DNA of 64,000 nucleotides from Planococcus citri (Eukaryota; Arthropoda; Insecta; Hemiptera; Pseudococcidae): assembly GCF_950023065.1 (NCBI RefSeq), contig NC_088681.1, forward strand, positions 53,664,836-53,728,835, given 5' to 3'. The notes beneath the pieces were generated by a model. The model did not search any database. It saw only the letters and a program-made list of their open reading frames with translations, and had not been told where the DNA came from. A program made the position numbers and the translations under genes. Each line of letters begins with the position of its first letter. Position 1 is the first letter of the stretch. Below, in pieces: positions 54,601 through 64,000 of the stretch.

Positions 54601-57303
54601 CGTATCGATTGATGAAAATATGATTTTTATAGGAAGCTTGCGAGTGTTTATGTACGTTAACTGTGCTGGAAAATCTGACATGTGTTGAAGTCATCGAAAG
54701 ATTCGTGAATTTACGTACTGAAACGTTGAAGAGTATTTTAAATATGGATAACGTCACGAGTAACGTTAAAAATAACGCAATCGGTAGCTTCGAAATTATC
54801 GTCAATACGTTCGAAATATTATACAGATGCTTTAGTAAGTGATTACATAATTTTCCAACAAATTGATTCTTTAAATAGTTGAAATTCTAAGAAAATATTT
54901 CTTCAGGAGTGGGCGAAGACGAAAACCAAGGAGAGTACTGGATCCAGATGCGAAATATGACGACTCCTGTTTGCGAACCAGCTTTATCCAAAGTTAACTT
55001 GGACTTCACCACGAAGTTCGGTTTCACTTATATCCCTGCTAGTGTTCAAAACTTCAAGTATGTGATATCTAGTTGGAAATAGGGTATTTGGAGGCATTTT
55101 CTGATTCAGTTTTTATTTCAGAGTCAAAACTAGCAAATCAATAAGTACGATTCAATCGAGCGAATATAATCAATTCTTGGAAGAATGGTTGGGTTGGATT
55201 AGAGCTTACGTGAAACCAAATTTATTATCTTTATTAGATATTATTGGATCTTTAAAAACGCTCCAAGTCTTGAAAGAATCCAAACCGGTGAGCATTTTTT
55301 CAAGTTCTACTTTTTTTTTCCTTCGAGCTTCGGTTCAATATATTGTTGATTTACAGAACTTACCTCAAGATTGGCCTTCGATTATGGAATATTTTAATCA
55401 AGATAGAAATTTGAATTTATGGAACGAAAATTACCGACCATTGATTACAAATCGAGCCAAAGCTGTGCTGTCTCATCAATGGGACTCTATTTTCAAACAG
55501 ATACGTATCGAGCTTGGAAATATTACGAAAGATATCGCCGAAGAAAAGTATAAACTTTGAAAGAGTATTTTTCACGTTTAGTTTCCATTGGGTATTCATT
55601 TCAGTCATTTTCAGAACCCAAGAACCTGAAAACAATTTGCACTGGTTCCTGTGGTCTTCGTTCGAGGAAGATCTGAGTGAAAAAATTTCCAAAGATTCGC
55701 AACGTAGCGTTAAAAGTTTGTTTTTTTCTCCACTTCTCATAATAGTAATAAAAAAAAAAAGTTACTCATGTTTCTGGTAAATTTTCTTACACAGGTTTAT
55801 CGATAAAATCATCCGGCCAGTCGCCCAATTCTGGAAAAATGTGCCTTTTTATTCAATCCCTAGTATCAGATATTATGAAAGAAATACCAGATTCCCATTC
55901 CGAGGATGACGATGAAGCTGAACAAATGCAAATTCTAAAACGCCATCAACAGCAATGCTGCCTAGATTTGACTGAAAAGTATGGTACCCTAATTTCCTGA
56001 ATTGAATGGCAGCATCATTCATTATTTTACAACCATGATCTTCGTTTTATTTTAGATTAATCGCCCACGTATTGGAATTGACCAATCAAGAGACCGTGTC
56101 ACAAAACGTGATCATATTTTTGGCTCGAGTGTTATCAGGAGTCGCAACGCTATGCTCTTCTCTAAAGCATTGTGTGCTTTTATTGGACGACAAAGTAATT
56201 ATTAATCGATCGAACTTTGCCTATGTAATTGATTAGAACGTAATGTCGATAATTTTGTAATTCAGGGTGAAAAATGGTCTCATATAAATACCAAATTACA
56301 AGAAGAAAGCTTGACTGTCTGGCGTAAATGGAGCATTACAGCTTCAGCTCCTGTTTTAACCGAATACACCACTTGCATTACTTCGTTGACGTCGTTTTCT
56401 CTTAGAATCAAATATTTTCCTGTAAGTTCATCTCAGTTGATGATATTTTATTTAATTTCACTTCGAAGTGTCTCATCATGAAATTTGGAATTTATAGAAA
56501 TGGGAAAAGATTAAAATAAAAGAAGAAAATGAATCCGGTGAGCAATTAGAAACTGAAATCTTGGTACCATTTCAAGCCAGTTTCCCTGTACAGAAGTTAC
56601 TCAATTCTTTAACGTCCATTTGCAGTGAAACATTACCTCCAAGGTATGCGAACCTATTTGCATTATTTTTGTGCTTGAAATCATCGATTATGAATTATAA
56701 CTCAATATATATTTTAGAATAATAATCGCAGAAATGGTGGAAAATATCTTGACGAAAATCCTATCCTTACTCGAGAATCCACCGGAAATCTCTCATCAGG
56801 CTATTTACGTCCAATACGTGTTCGATTTGAAGTACCTAACGACCCTATTGATTCCTGTAGAAAACGATGTAAGTTAATTTTCGAAATCATCTCTAAATAT
56901 TCCACTTTTTGTCGTGGAAATAATTTTTATAAATATTTTAGAACCTTATCAACTCGAGTGGTAACACCGTCAGCGTGCTTGAAACTAAGATAGATCCAGT
57001 TGATTTAGATATACTATCATCCCACTTATCTCAAAATGTTCTGCAACATGTTTATAAAACACAGGCAAGTATATTCATCCACTTATCATCCGATAATGAA
57101 TATTTCAAACTGACGATAATTTTATTTGCTCGCAGAATGTTTATGGACTTTTAATAAACAATAAATCGAAGTTGTCCTCTGAACAGTACACCGATAACTC
57201 GGACGATCCAAATGTGGCTTATGTTGGTAGTACAAACATTCCCTGGTTCCCATTACTACCTTCGAATGTATTTTCTTCGGCGACAGATTCGTTTAAAACT
57301 TGA
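53777..57303 (+). CDS. COG1: Conserved oligomeric Golgi complex subunit 1
   Basis: Fifteen exons: 53777-53916, 53995-54159, 54239-54524, 54633-54834, 54907-55057, 55122-55287, 55357-55547, 55615-55715, 55795-55978, 56056-56194, 56266-56421, 56498-56643, 56718-56868, 56942-57064, 57136-57303; 822 residues, all phases consistent. COG1 belongs to lobe A/B bridging in the eight-subunit COG tether, which captures retrograde vesicles at the Golgi. The N-terminal Vps51-type segment is clear: EIRVYQNDLQKEVDKKKDEL, then LRVLVGEKYRDFIEVADRIN, the most conserved COG1 motif. The remainder is helical with no catalytic motif. Length is close to other insect COG1 proteins. Intron 14 has a GC donor (CAG/GCAAGT); using the nearby GT instead would bring in a stop. 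The gene is divergent from the NPL gene. Confidence 0.95.
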
Positions 57304-57842
57304 AAAAACACGATGTGTTAGTTGATTACATTATTTATTATTAATATATATTACACATTTTAAATATTTTTTATAAAAATATTAAAACTATAACTGAAAA
57401 AGAAAAAAAAAATAGCACGCTAATAACAAAATGAAAATCACATAAGGCTGGACAATTCTTATAAGGAGGATTTTCCAATCAGTATTGAAAATAATATAAA
57501 CAGAAGAATCATCCAGTTCTACAACAAAAGTTGTATAAGATTTTTTTTTTCAAATATGGAATTTGGTTTCAAAAGAGGAAAAGTATTGAAATTAAGCGAA
57601 ATATTTAAAAAAAAAAATAAAATAAATATACTTGCAAATAAAAAAGAAAAAACGAACGACAGAGGTGAGTAAAATGGCAATAAGTTGTACGTAAAAAAAA
57701 AAGTAATATTTAACAACTAAAAAGCATATTTAATAGGAATAAAAAGAGAACACTCGATACATTTTACATTTTAAAGCTATAGCACGTTTGAGAATCGGTG
57801 GCATACCTATAATCTACCTGAATAGACAAATGTACAAAATTT
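57304..57842. other. Convergent 3' flanks of COG1 and the 212-aa gene
   Basis: AT-rich, no gene. Both 3' UTRs should end here; no single canonical polyadenylation signal stands out. Confidence 0.4.
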
Positions 57843-58630
57843 TCAAACATTATAGATGCTAAGACCCTTCTCTTCAATGGCCGCTGATACAGCGGTAACT
57901 AGGAAATTATTTTCGAAATTAAATTCCTGATTATCTGGACCATGAAAATAGGTATCAATGGTAGTAGAATTGGTATGCTGGTAAAAGTCAGCCGAACTCG
58001 AACAACAAGAAGAGTCTTCTGTAGAAGACGATGACAATGGAGAATCATCAGATTGTGCCTGTTGACGTAATCCATGCTCTTCGATAGCCATCAGAACAGC
58101 TTCATCTTCGATATTGTAATTATTGGCCATATTAAGTGTTTCTTGCCTGACAGTGGTAGCTTCTTCGGGTAAACCATCCAACACCATGTTGACGGTGTTG
58201 TCGAAAACACATTTCGCCAAATTATCAAGTTGCCATTTACGTATGACTTCTTTCATATGGTGATCTTTCTTGGCATGTTGTTTTTGTTCATGTTGTTCGC
58301 AGGGGATGGTGGTTTTTTGACGTTTGTCACCGGAGCATTGTGAGGTAGATGTGTGTGTGGTGGGATTTACGTCCCTGGTATCGTTAATGGATAATTCTAG
58401 AGGTCTTTTGCTCGTGCTGGATGTACCTGGAATGTGATTTCGATGCATTAAATTAGATAGAAATGTCGTAAGTTGAAATAAAAACACAATTTCGAAGATG
58501 AGGGTGAATGATGGAGAAAGGTTATAGGAATAGAAACGTTGGCAAAACAAATATGGCTGTTTTATTACGTCTTACCTGTGGTTGTTGAGCTCACGGTTAT
58601 ATTACCATCTTGTATTTCCGCAGTCCACAT
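57843..58630 (-). CDS. Unrecognised 212-residue Ser/Thr-rich protein, 2 exons
   Basis: Exons 58576-58630 and 57843-58426. The ATG at 58630 (MWTAEIQDGN) joins across an intron to GTSSTSKRPLELSI; donor GTAAGA and acceptor CCAG are good and phase is kept. A larger single-exon reading starting at ~58550 runs through the intron and is rejected. Features: a KR-rich stretch with KRPLELSI and SGDKRQKT (possible nuclear signals), a helical block MKEVIRKWQLDNLAKCVFDN, a poly-Ser/Cys stretch and a doubled motif, AVLMAIEEHGL and, at the end, AVSAAIEEKGL. The repeated AxxxAIEExGL motif could be a docking helix. No membrane segment or enzyme motif. I do not recognise the family; a small nuclear regulator is an inference. 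It is divergent from MIX23. Confidence 0.75.
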
Positions 58631-59233
58631 CACATTCGGCGGATTCTAGACGTGAAGTTATTATCAATTACGCATGTTAATTTGCGAAATTAATCAACTA
58701 TCGTCTGCCAATGTTTATGTTCTACTTATTTATCACAATTAATGAATTTCATAGATGTAGAACGCGTAGAGTGTCCAAATTCCGGAAGTTCATGGTTTAG
58801 GTTTTTCAATGTGAGAAAATTTATGATGAATTTTTTGCGTCGTTTGAGAATGAATGTTGAAATTTTTATTATCTTTCAAAGTATTTGATCGTAAAAAAGA
58901 ATTATTCGTAGATTTCATTGCAAATGGTTTGGATAAAGTTGTAAAAATTAGTTTTAAAATAATGTTGGATAAAATTAAATTGAGATAAAATCGTTGTCCG
59001 ATTTGTACAAATAGGTCTTGGCGTCATTACGAAATCAATGTAGCCATACTTGGAATTCCAATGTAGTCTCGTGGAATAGAAATCGAAGAAAAATTGTGGA
59101 AATAATTTTCCCGGCTTTTCCTACGAAATTAATCTATTTTATAAAATAATTACGTTCGTTCTTCGGCGAATTATTCATGCAAATCTCGCTAATTTCCCTA
59201 AAGTCGCGGTAATTCGTCGAAAATGCACTTCAG

Positions 59234-59241
59234 TGACGTCA
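59234..59241. promoter_or_regulatory. CRE (TGACGTCA) upstream of MIX23
   Basis: Perfect palindrome inside CAGTGACGTCACAA, 118 bp before the MIX23 ATG. Identical 14-bp context to the site at 53618-53631. Confidence 0.55.
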
Positions 59242-59358
59242 CAAACAGGTTTTTTTAAAATTGAAAATTTGAAAAACAATGATAAGAAAATGCCGACTTT
59301 CACATTGAAGATTACAGATTTTGAATTTTTCCTATTTCCGTAATTTTTAAAATAAATC

Positions 59359-60045
59359 ATGAGCTGTGAAGATTTTTTAGAATTTCAGGTAAGTACTATT
59401 CCATGTTCCTAAATCCGAGCTCATTTCGTTTCGTTGCTGTTCATGCGAGCGAAACGTTCAGTGCATTTCATGAGCAGACTTCTACACAATCATGTCCATT
59501 TCACTGTTAATTCATCGCTTCAATTACAGGATTACCTGAAGAAATCGAGAGATATTGATGATAAGTTGATATATACGCTCAATGCTTCCCTACCGACTCA
59601 GTCCTTCAAGACGGATTTGTCCAAAAAATGTCACGAGTTACAGGATACAGTATGTTGTATTTTTGCATCAATCTATTTCGTGTTCTTTTTAGGCTAATTT
59701 TCATTTCTCACCGCAGCTGGAAGCTAATTACAGAACGAGAGAATCGTCAATTTTACGTTGTATTAACTTAGCCACGGAAAATGTCAAGCAATTGAAGACA
59801 AAGCAGAGTAATAATTCTGATGATTTCAAATTAGCAAAAACTTTGAAGAAAGAACAAAATAAAGTAATTTATAATACGCTTCGATATTCGATTATTTTAA
59901 AATGCTCGAATATTTTCATCTTTTGTGTGATTTGCAGGTTAGATTATTACAAACCGAATTAGGAGTAGAAGAAATAGTGAAAAACCGATCTTCGAAATTA
60001 CTTTACGAAAGATGTCGTTCTTATTTAAAACCCGAAGCGAGATAA
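59359..60045 (+). CDS. MIX23: MIX23 (CCDC58), mitochondrial intermembrane-space protein
   Basis: Exons 59359-59388, 59530-59649, 59717-59863, 59938-60045; 134 residues. The pattern follows animal CCDC58/MIX23 along its whole length: MSCEDFLEFQDYLKKSRDID, then LIYTLNASLPTQSF, SSILRCINLATENVKQL, TLKKEQNKVRLLQTELGVEE and YERCRSYLKPEA. The human protein is about 144 residues, so this is complete. MIX23 is a small helical cysteine-containing protein of the mitochondrial intermembrane space, linked in yeast to the protein import machinery. All introns are short (67-141 bp) and phase 0. Its promoter region is shared with the divergent 212-aa gene. It is convergent with the FAM162-like gene, the polyadenylation signals being only 30 bp apart. 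Confidence 0.93.
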
Positions 60046-60222
60046 CCTAGCGGCGCAATTATTCGTTCATTTTATTTTGTAAATTTGTTTTTTTTTTTTA
60101 TCAAGAACTTAGTAATTGATCATGCAACGAGATTGCACAATGAACATTGTAAAAAGAGACGTATTGAATAGGTGCTCATGTGAAAGACTTGTTAGTATGA
60201 ATTTCTAGTGATATGGTTTCAA

Positions 60223-60228
60223 AATAAA
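60223..60228 (+). terminator. Polyadenylation signal of MIX23
   Basis: AATAAA 178 bp after the MIX23 stop codon, the first canonical signal on this strand. Confidence 0.6.
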
Positions 60229-60258
60229 TACCTGAGACGTTTACATTGTATAAATAAT

Positions 60259-60264
60259 TTATTC
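60259..60264 (-). terminator. Polyadenylation signal of the FAM162-like gene
   Basis: AATAAA on the minus strand, 70 bp after the stop codon of the FAM162-like gene. It lies 30 bp beyond the MIX23 signal in the converging direction, so the two transcripts' ends probably overlap or abut. Confidence 0.6.
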
Positions 60265-60333
60265 TAGTACACAGAAATTAACAAACACGAGAGAACAATC
60301 AATTTACAGGGTTTTTTATACTTATTCGATAAT

Positions 60334-60916
60334 CTACACTTCCGGTTTCGGCGCAACCCATCTATAGAACGTTTCATTTTCACGCGTTTCACCGTATTTT
60401 TTCTTCTCTGCTTTTTCCAGCCATTTGTCTTGATACTTGTATACAGGCTTACCAATTAAAAACCAACAATATACAGGTGAAAATATCATAGCTGCGATCA
60501 CCATCCTGAATTTGAATCTGCCCTTTACATAATCCCATTCGAAATAGCTGAAAATTACGTACACAAATTGTAATTGTATTCGGTGTATGAATTGAGAATA
60601 CATGTTTAACTGATTTTACCTTATAGTGTTGGGAATTTCTGTAAATTTCCTAGTTTTTAACATATAAGCAACTATGAGTTTTTCAATGAAGCTCAGCTTC
60701 TTATCTCTGGAGGGAGTTATTCCGCCTGGAAAATAAAATAGTGATGAGAAAAGCAGAAACGATCACATTAGGCTACACTACACGAGTATTGAAAAATTCG
60801 TCGATCAAGGTGTGAATCGAAACTGGGCAACGGTGTGTGGAGAAAAGTTGAAAATTCTTACCTGGTCGATATAAATTTTTGAAAAATACGTACGATTTAC
60901 CAAGTTCTTTCGACAT
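60334..60916 (-). CDS. FAM162/UPF0389-like mitochondrial membrane protein, 3 exons
   Basis: Exons 60862-60916, 60620-60725 and 60334-60547 (5' to 3' on the minus strand); 124 residues with consistent phases. One hydrophobic segment at ~residues 72-90 (MVIAAMIFSPVYCWFLIGKP) is preceded by a basic stretch and followed by a charged, lysine-rich tail. The spacing of KKLSFIEKLIV, a basic link, TEIPNTIS and then the membrane helix ending in GKP parallels the FAM162/UPF0389 family (human FAM162A: EIPETVS then helix then GKK). Vertebrate FAM162A is a hypoxia-induced mitochondrial protein; the function in insects is not established. The family match is by motif order only and sequence identity is low; a small respiratory-complex accessory subunit is the alternative. 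Divergent from HERC1, convergent with MIX23. Confidence 0.65.
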
Positions 60917-61703
60917 GGTGAAAATTTTCGGAAATTTTCAAAAATTTTCACATCTTATCAGTCCATTTTGAAGTCCATTGATAAAAAATCAGGAGTGTTA
61001 CCATTAACTGAATTTTTAAAGTGTTTTGCAATTTTAGATATTCTTTTCTAAATTGAAAATAAGATATATTTAAATGTAATTAGATTTTGAATAATTTTAG
61101 AAACAATTGAAATATTTTATTTAGTAATTTAAATCGCAAAAATTACGAAATAACGAATGAATTCCTTTTTTGTGAAAAAACACCCCAAAGTTTGTTCATC
61201 TGGCACCACTGCTCGATAATCGAAAAGCGAAAATTTTGCACCTCTCGCGATCTCAGCTGTTTGAATTTGTGTTATTTTTAGTTCCGTATTGTTTTATGAA
61301 ATTGTCGAAACGAAATAATTCGTCGGTTTTACGATAAGTGCGTTAATTAGTAATTAATCATTTAGCGAATTTGCATTTCGGTTTGTTTCAGTTCGCACAG
61401 CAGCGTAGTTTATCGGATGCGATTAGGAACCAAGGACAATGATTTATTACGTACGATAATGGGAAAATATTTTGAAAAAAAATTCATCGTCGTAGTTTCA
61501 ATCGTCTAGACTCGATCTGCGCGCGAAATTTTTTACCAAACATTCGATTTTAATCGTTGAAAATGTTTTTCAAACGTTACTTTCACACTTCGTTAGTGAA
61601 CGATTGATAATGTTTGACAGATTACTCAGTGAATTCGACTGCTAGAATAGTCGAACTGAGTTTATTTATTTTACCATAGCGTAATAATCCGGTGATTTGT
61701 AAT
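60917..61703. promoter_or_regulatory. Shared upstream region of the FAM162-like gene and HERC1
   Basis: 787 bp between two divergent start codons. No coding frame. A ctctcgcgatctc block at ~61242-61254 is the only GC-rich palindromic element noted. 5' UTRs, and perhaps non-coding first exons, are expected here. Confidence 0.4.
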
Positions 61704-64000
61704 ATGATGAAGACGTGGGATAATCAGAAATGGCTCGATCACTTGAACAGCAATTGGATAAAGGAAAGATTCGACACTGTTTCCACCCGAAGTGGTTTGA
61801 ATTTTTTATATCGACGGTTAGAAGAGAATAAAGTAAGTAGGAGATTATGTTTTCAAGTATGGGTACACGATATCGATATAATATTTGGTTTGTTTTCTGT
61901 CTGATGCAGGAATTAAGCGAAACGCATAGCCAATCTAAGCATTATTTATCGGATTTATTCAACGAACCTGCTACTTTAGCATTACCGCTAATACCTGCGC
62001 CTTCCAGCAATGACATACAAGCTCAACTAGACGCGTTACTCGATGCGCAGATGAAATTAGCTCGTAATTTTTGCATGGAATCGTCGTTCATGAACGTACT
62101 GAGAAAACGACTGATAATTTTGAATCGCATATTTCACGCATATATGGTTAAATTCAACGTTCGTGATAAAACTTGGAACAAGGTACTGTATATAGTATTA
62201 TCGCACACGTCGAATATCTTAATTAAGTAAACGTTTTTATAAATACGAATTATGAACGGCGTTTAATCGAGCATGTATAATGTTACAGCCCCAGCAAAGC
62301 TGCGATAAAGATTCGACACTTTGTGCGAATAAGAAACAAATCCTAATCGGATCGAACGCTTTGCTAGATTTATTCATAAAGAGCGGTTTAACGTTGATAT
62401 TCTCACTAATTAAACAAAACTGGACTCAGACATCTGGTAATGAACCCGAACGTTGCATTTGAATGCATTTCTAAGGTCGAATGTATCTAATACGATTATT
62501 TTTTCAGACGAGAATGTAGCCTTTCAAGTATTAAATACGGCGATAGGTATCGTAAAAGGTCTAGCTCCGCTATCGTTAGCCAATGAAATGCATTTATCAA
62601 GTACCGGTCTCGAAGGTCTGCTTGAAATGTCCCAACGTCTGAAAGAAATCTGTCTATCGACCGAAGGAGCCTGTGTACAGAGTGAGTTGAGCGTCATGTC
62701 TCGTCTAGCTATACTTGTGACCTACTTATGTACCGATTCGATGTGATTTCAGTCAAAAATCTATCCGCTGAGTTACTCCTGTATCTAATCTTGCAAAGGG
62801 GATCGCTGCGTTATTTATTAGAATGGATAGACTCGGCTTTGAAGTGCTCCGGTGAAGTTACCATAACGAGATCGTCGTTTGAACAAGTTTTATGTCAGAT
62901 TGACGAAGCGGTTAATTGCGATAGTAGGAAGTTACTCAATATCGACGTGAACTCATTCGGTGATAAAATCTCGGTCAATAAAGTAGCTGTATTGTTAATG
63001 AGAATCGTAAGTGTTTGATTGTCGACGCACATGTACAGGCATCGGTTCATTATGTATGCATATTTCGATAATAGTGTCATCGGCGATAGACTGTTACGGT
63101 TGCATTGAGCTCGTGCTGTTTATCATCAGAGGTGTTTGGGTGGCCTTCGGAATTCTCTTGAAGCAGAATATCGTTGCAGGAATTTTTAGCGAGTAATTTA
63201 CGTAGAACAGATCCCAAAGCTCGTAATAATTGTCAATAAATCGTGTCAATTGTTCGAAAAAATTTTTAAAATTGAGTCGAATTTGATGGAAATTATATCA
63301 GCGTAGGAGGGAAGGACAATATGTTACGTAGGAAAGCCAATTAGTCGGTTTCCAATCGAACAAAAACTGTACCTATTTCAAAATCAATTTGCAACTGTTC
63401 TGAAACCATGAAACAAAACCTCGAATGTATTTCTGATGATCCGATGTCTCGATATTTTCAAATTCTGCTATAAAAGTTGGCAAACTATTTAAACTTGTAT
63501 TCGAATTTCCAGATCATAAAGCTCTCCAAAAGCTACGCCAACTCATGGGTCAACTCAGACGTGCCGAATGTCCACTCGTTCTCATCGAAACGAGCTCAAG
63601 ATAATTGCGAAGTCTACGTCTGGGGCAGTAATTCATCTCACCAGCTTGCCGAAGACGTTCAAGAGAAAATTCTCGTACCTAAACTAGCTAAAAATCTAGT
63701 CCACGTTGAGCAAGTACGTCGTATCATGTACAACTAACCCGGTGAACTGTTTAAATTCACTATGCTAATTACGTATTCGTTTCGAAGGCGGAAGCTGGTC
63801 AGTATTGCACGTTTTTCATAAACAGCAATGGCTCGATAAGTGCGTGCGGTAAAGGAAGCTATGGCCGGCTCGGTTTGGGCGACAGTAATAATCACGTTAC
63901 ACCTAAAACCATCGATGTACCTGCTAATATAATTAAAATATCGTCTTCGAAGGGTAGCGATGGACATACATTGGCTTTGACTGATGATGGACACGTTTAT
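61704..64000 (+). CDS. HERC1: HERC1 giant E3 ubiquitin ligase, N-terminal 464 codons (runs off the window)
   Basis: Exons 61704-61832, 61910-62182, 62289-62436, 62508-62681, 62753-63006, 63513-63713, 63788-64000 (open at the window edge). Matches to animal HERC1 are direct: KWLDHLNSNWIKERFDTV near the start, LDALLDAQMKLARNFC, LRKRLIILNRIFHAY, LAPLSLANEMHLSSTGLE, LILQRGSLRYLLEWID, then CEVYVWGSNSSHQL and EAGQYCTFFI...GKGSYGRLGLGDSNN, the first RCC1 repeats. HERC1 (about 4,860 residues in human) has two RCC1-like domains, a SPRY, WD40 repeats and a C-terminal HECT ligase; only the first RCC1 domain begins here. RCC1 domain 1 acts on Arf/Rab GTPases, the HECT domain ubiquitinates. Exon 5 to 6 is shorter than in vertebrates. 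The start ATG at 61704 is the first in frame after an upstream in-frame region without ATG. Confidence 0.96.

Noticed and set aside
57843..58550. 235-residue single-exon reading of the Ser/Thr-rich gene
   Set aside because: Its first ~40 residues are intron; the upstream exon at 58576-58630 with ATG, donor GTAAGA and matching phase is a better start.
61692..61703. HERC1 start four codons upstream at a GTG
   Set aside because: The codon at 61692 is GTG; the first ATG in frame is 61704, which aligns better with known HERC1 N-termini.

Overview
The window is a piece of an animal nuclear genome, almost certainly an insect. Genes are split by many GT-AG introns, some very long. The molybdo-flavoenzyme carries the insect aldehyde-oxidase signature (RAPG in place of the RGFG of xanthine dehydrogenase). 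Intergenic and intronic DNA is AT-rich and full of transposons and satellites. A dispersed TAGGTACCTA-like motif is very dense, a texture I associate with sternorrhynchan Hemiptera (aphids, scales, mealybugs). That placement is inference.

Layout. (1) 1-20 kb is gene-poor: a LINE ORF1, a lone aldehyde-oxidase exon (1738-1933), a complete young Ty1/copia element (4243-10271), a ~125-bp satellite array, a copia solo LTR with a perfect target duplication (14812-15241) and a 60-bp minisatellite (19.0-20.1 kb). (2) 20.7-37.4 kb on the minus strand holds the first 904 codons of an aldehyde oxidase-like gene in 18 exons. Its introns carry an intronless 518-aa coiled-coil ORF, a 1.3-kb palindromic foldback element, two tandem arrays, and a 2.7-kb array built on the palindrome TCGTTCGCGAACGA. 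The last ~350 codons are not seen. The exon at 1738-1933 is a second version of exon 18 with the same length and phases. (3) 37.4-52 kb: a CYP4-like cytochrome P450 (minus, one frameshift in exon 1) and a small unrecognised gene, bracketed by two direct copies of a ~1.6-kb repeat; the left copy is split by a ~2.4-kb LTR-like insertion that itself contains a hAT element. (4) 52.3-64 kb is gene-dense: a nucleoplasmin-like protein (-), COG1 (+), an unrecognised 212-aa protein (-), MIX23 (+), a FAM162/UPF0389-like mitochondrial protein (-) and the 5' end of HERC1 (+). They alternate in strand and form three divergent pairs; two of the intergenic promoters carry the same extended CRE.

The genes do not form one pathway. 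They are housekeeping genes of Golgi tethering, mitochondria, chromatin and ubiquitin, plus two detoxification-type oxidases (aldehyde oxidase, P450). All exon boundaries were read by hand and checked for phase consistency across every junction; no database or transcript evidence was available.
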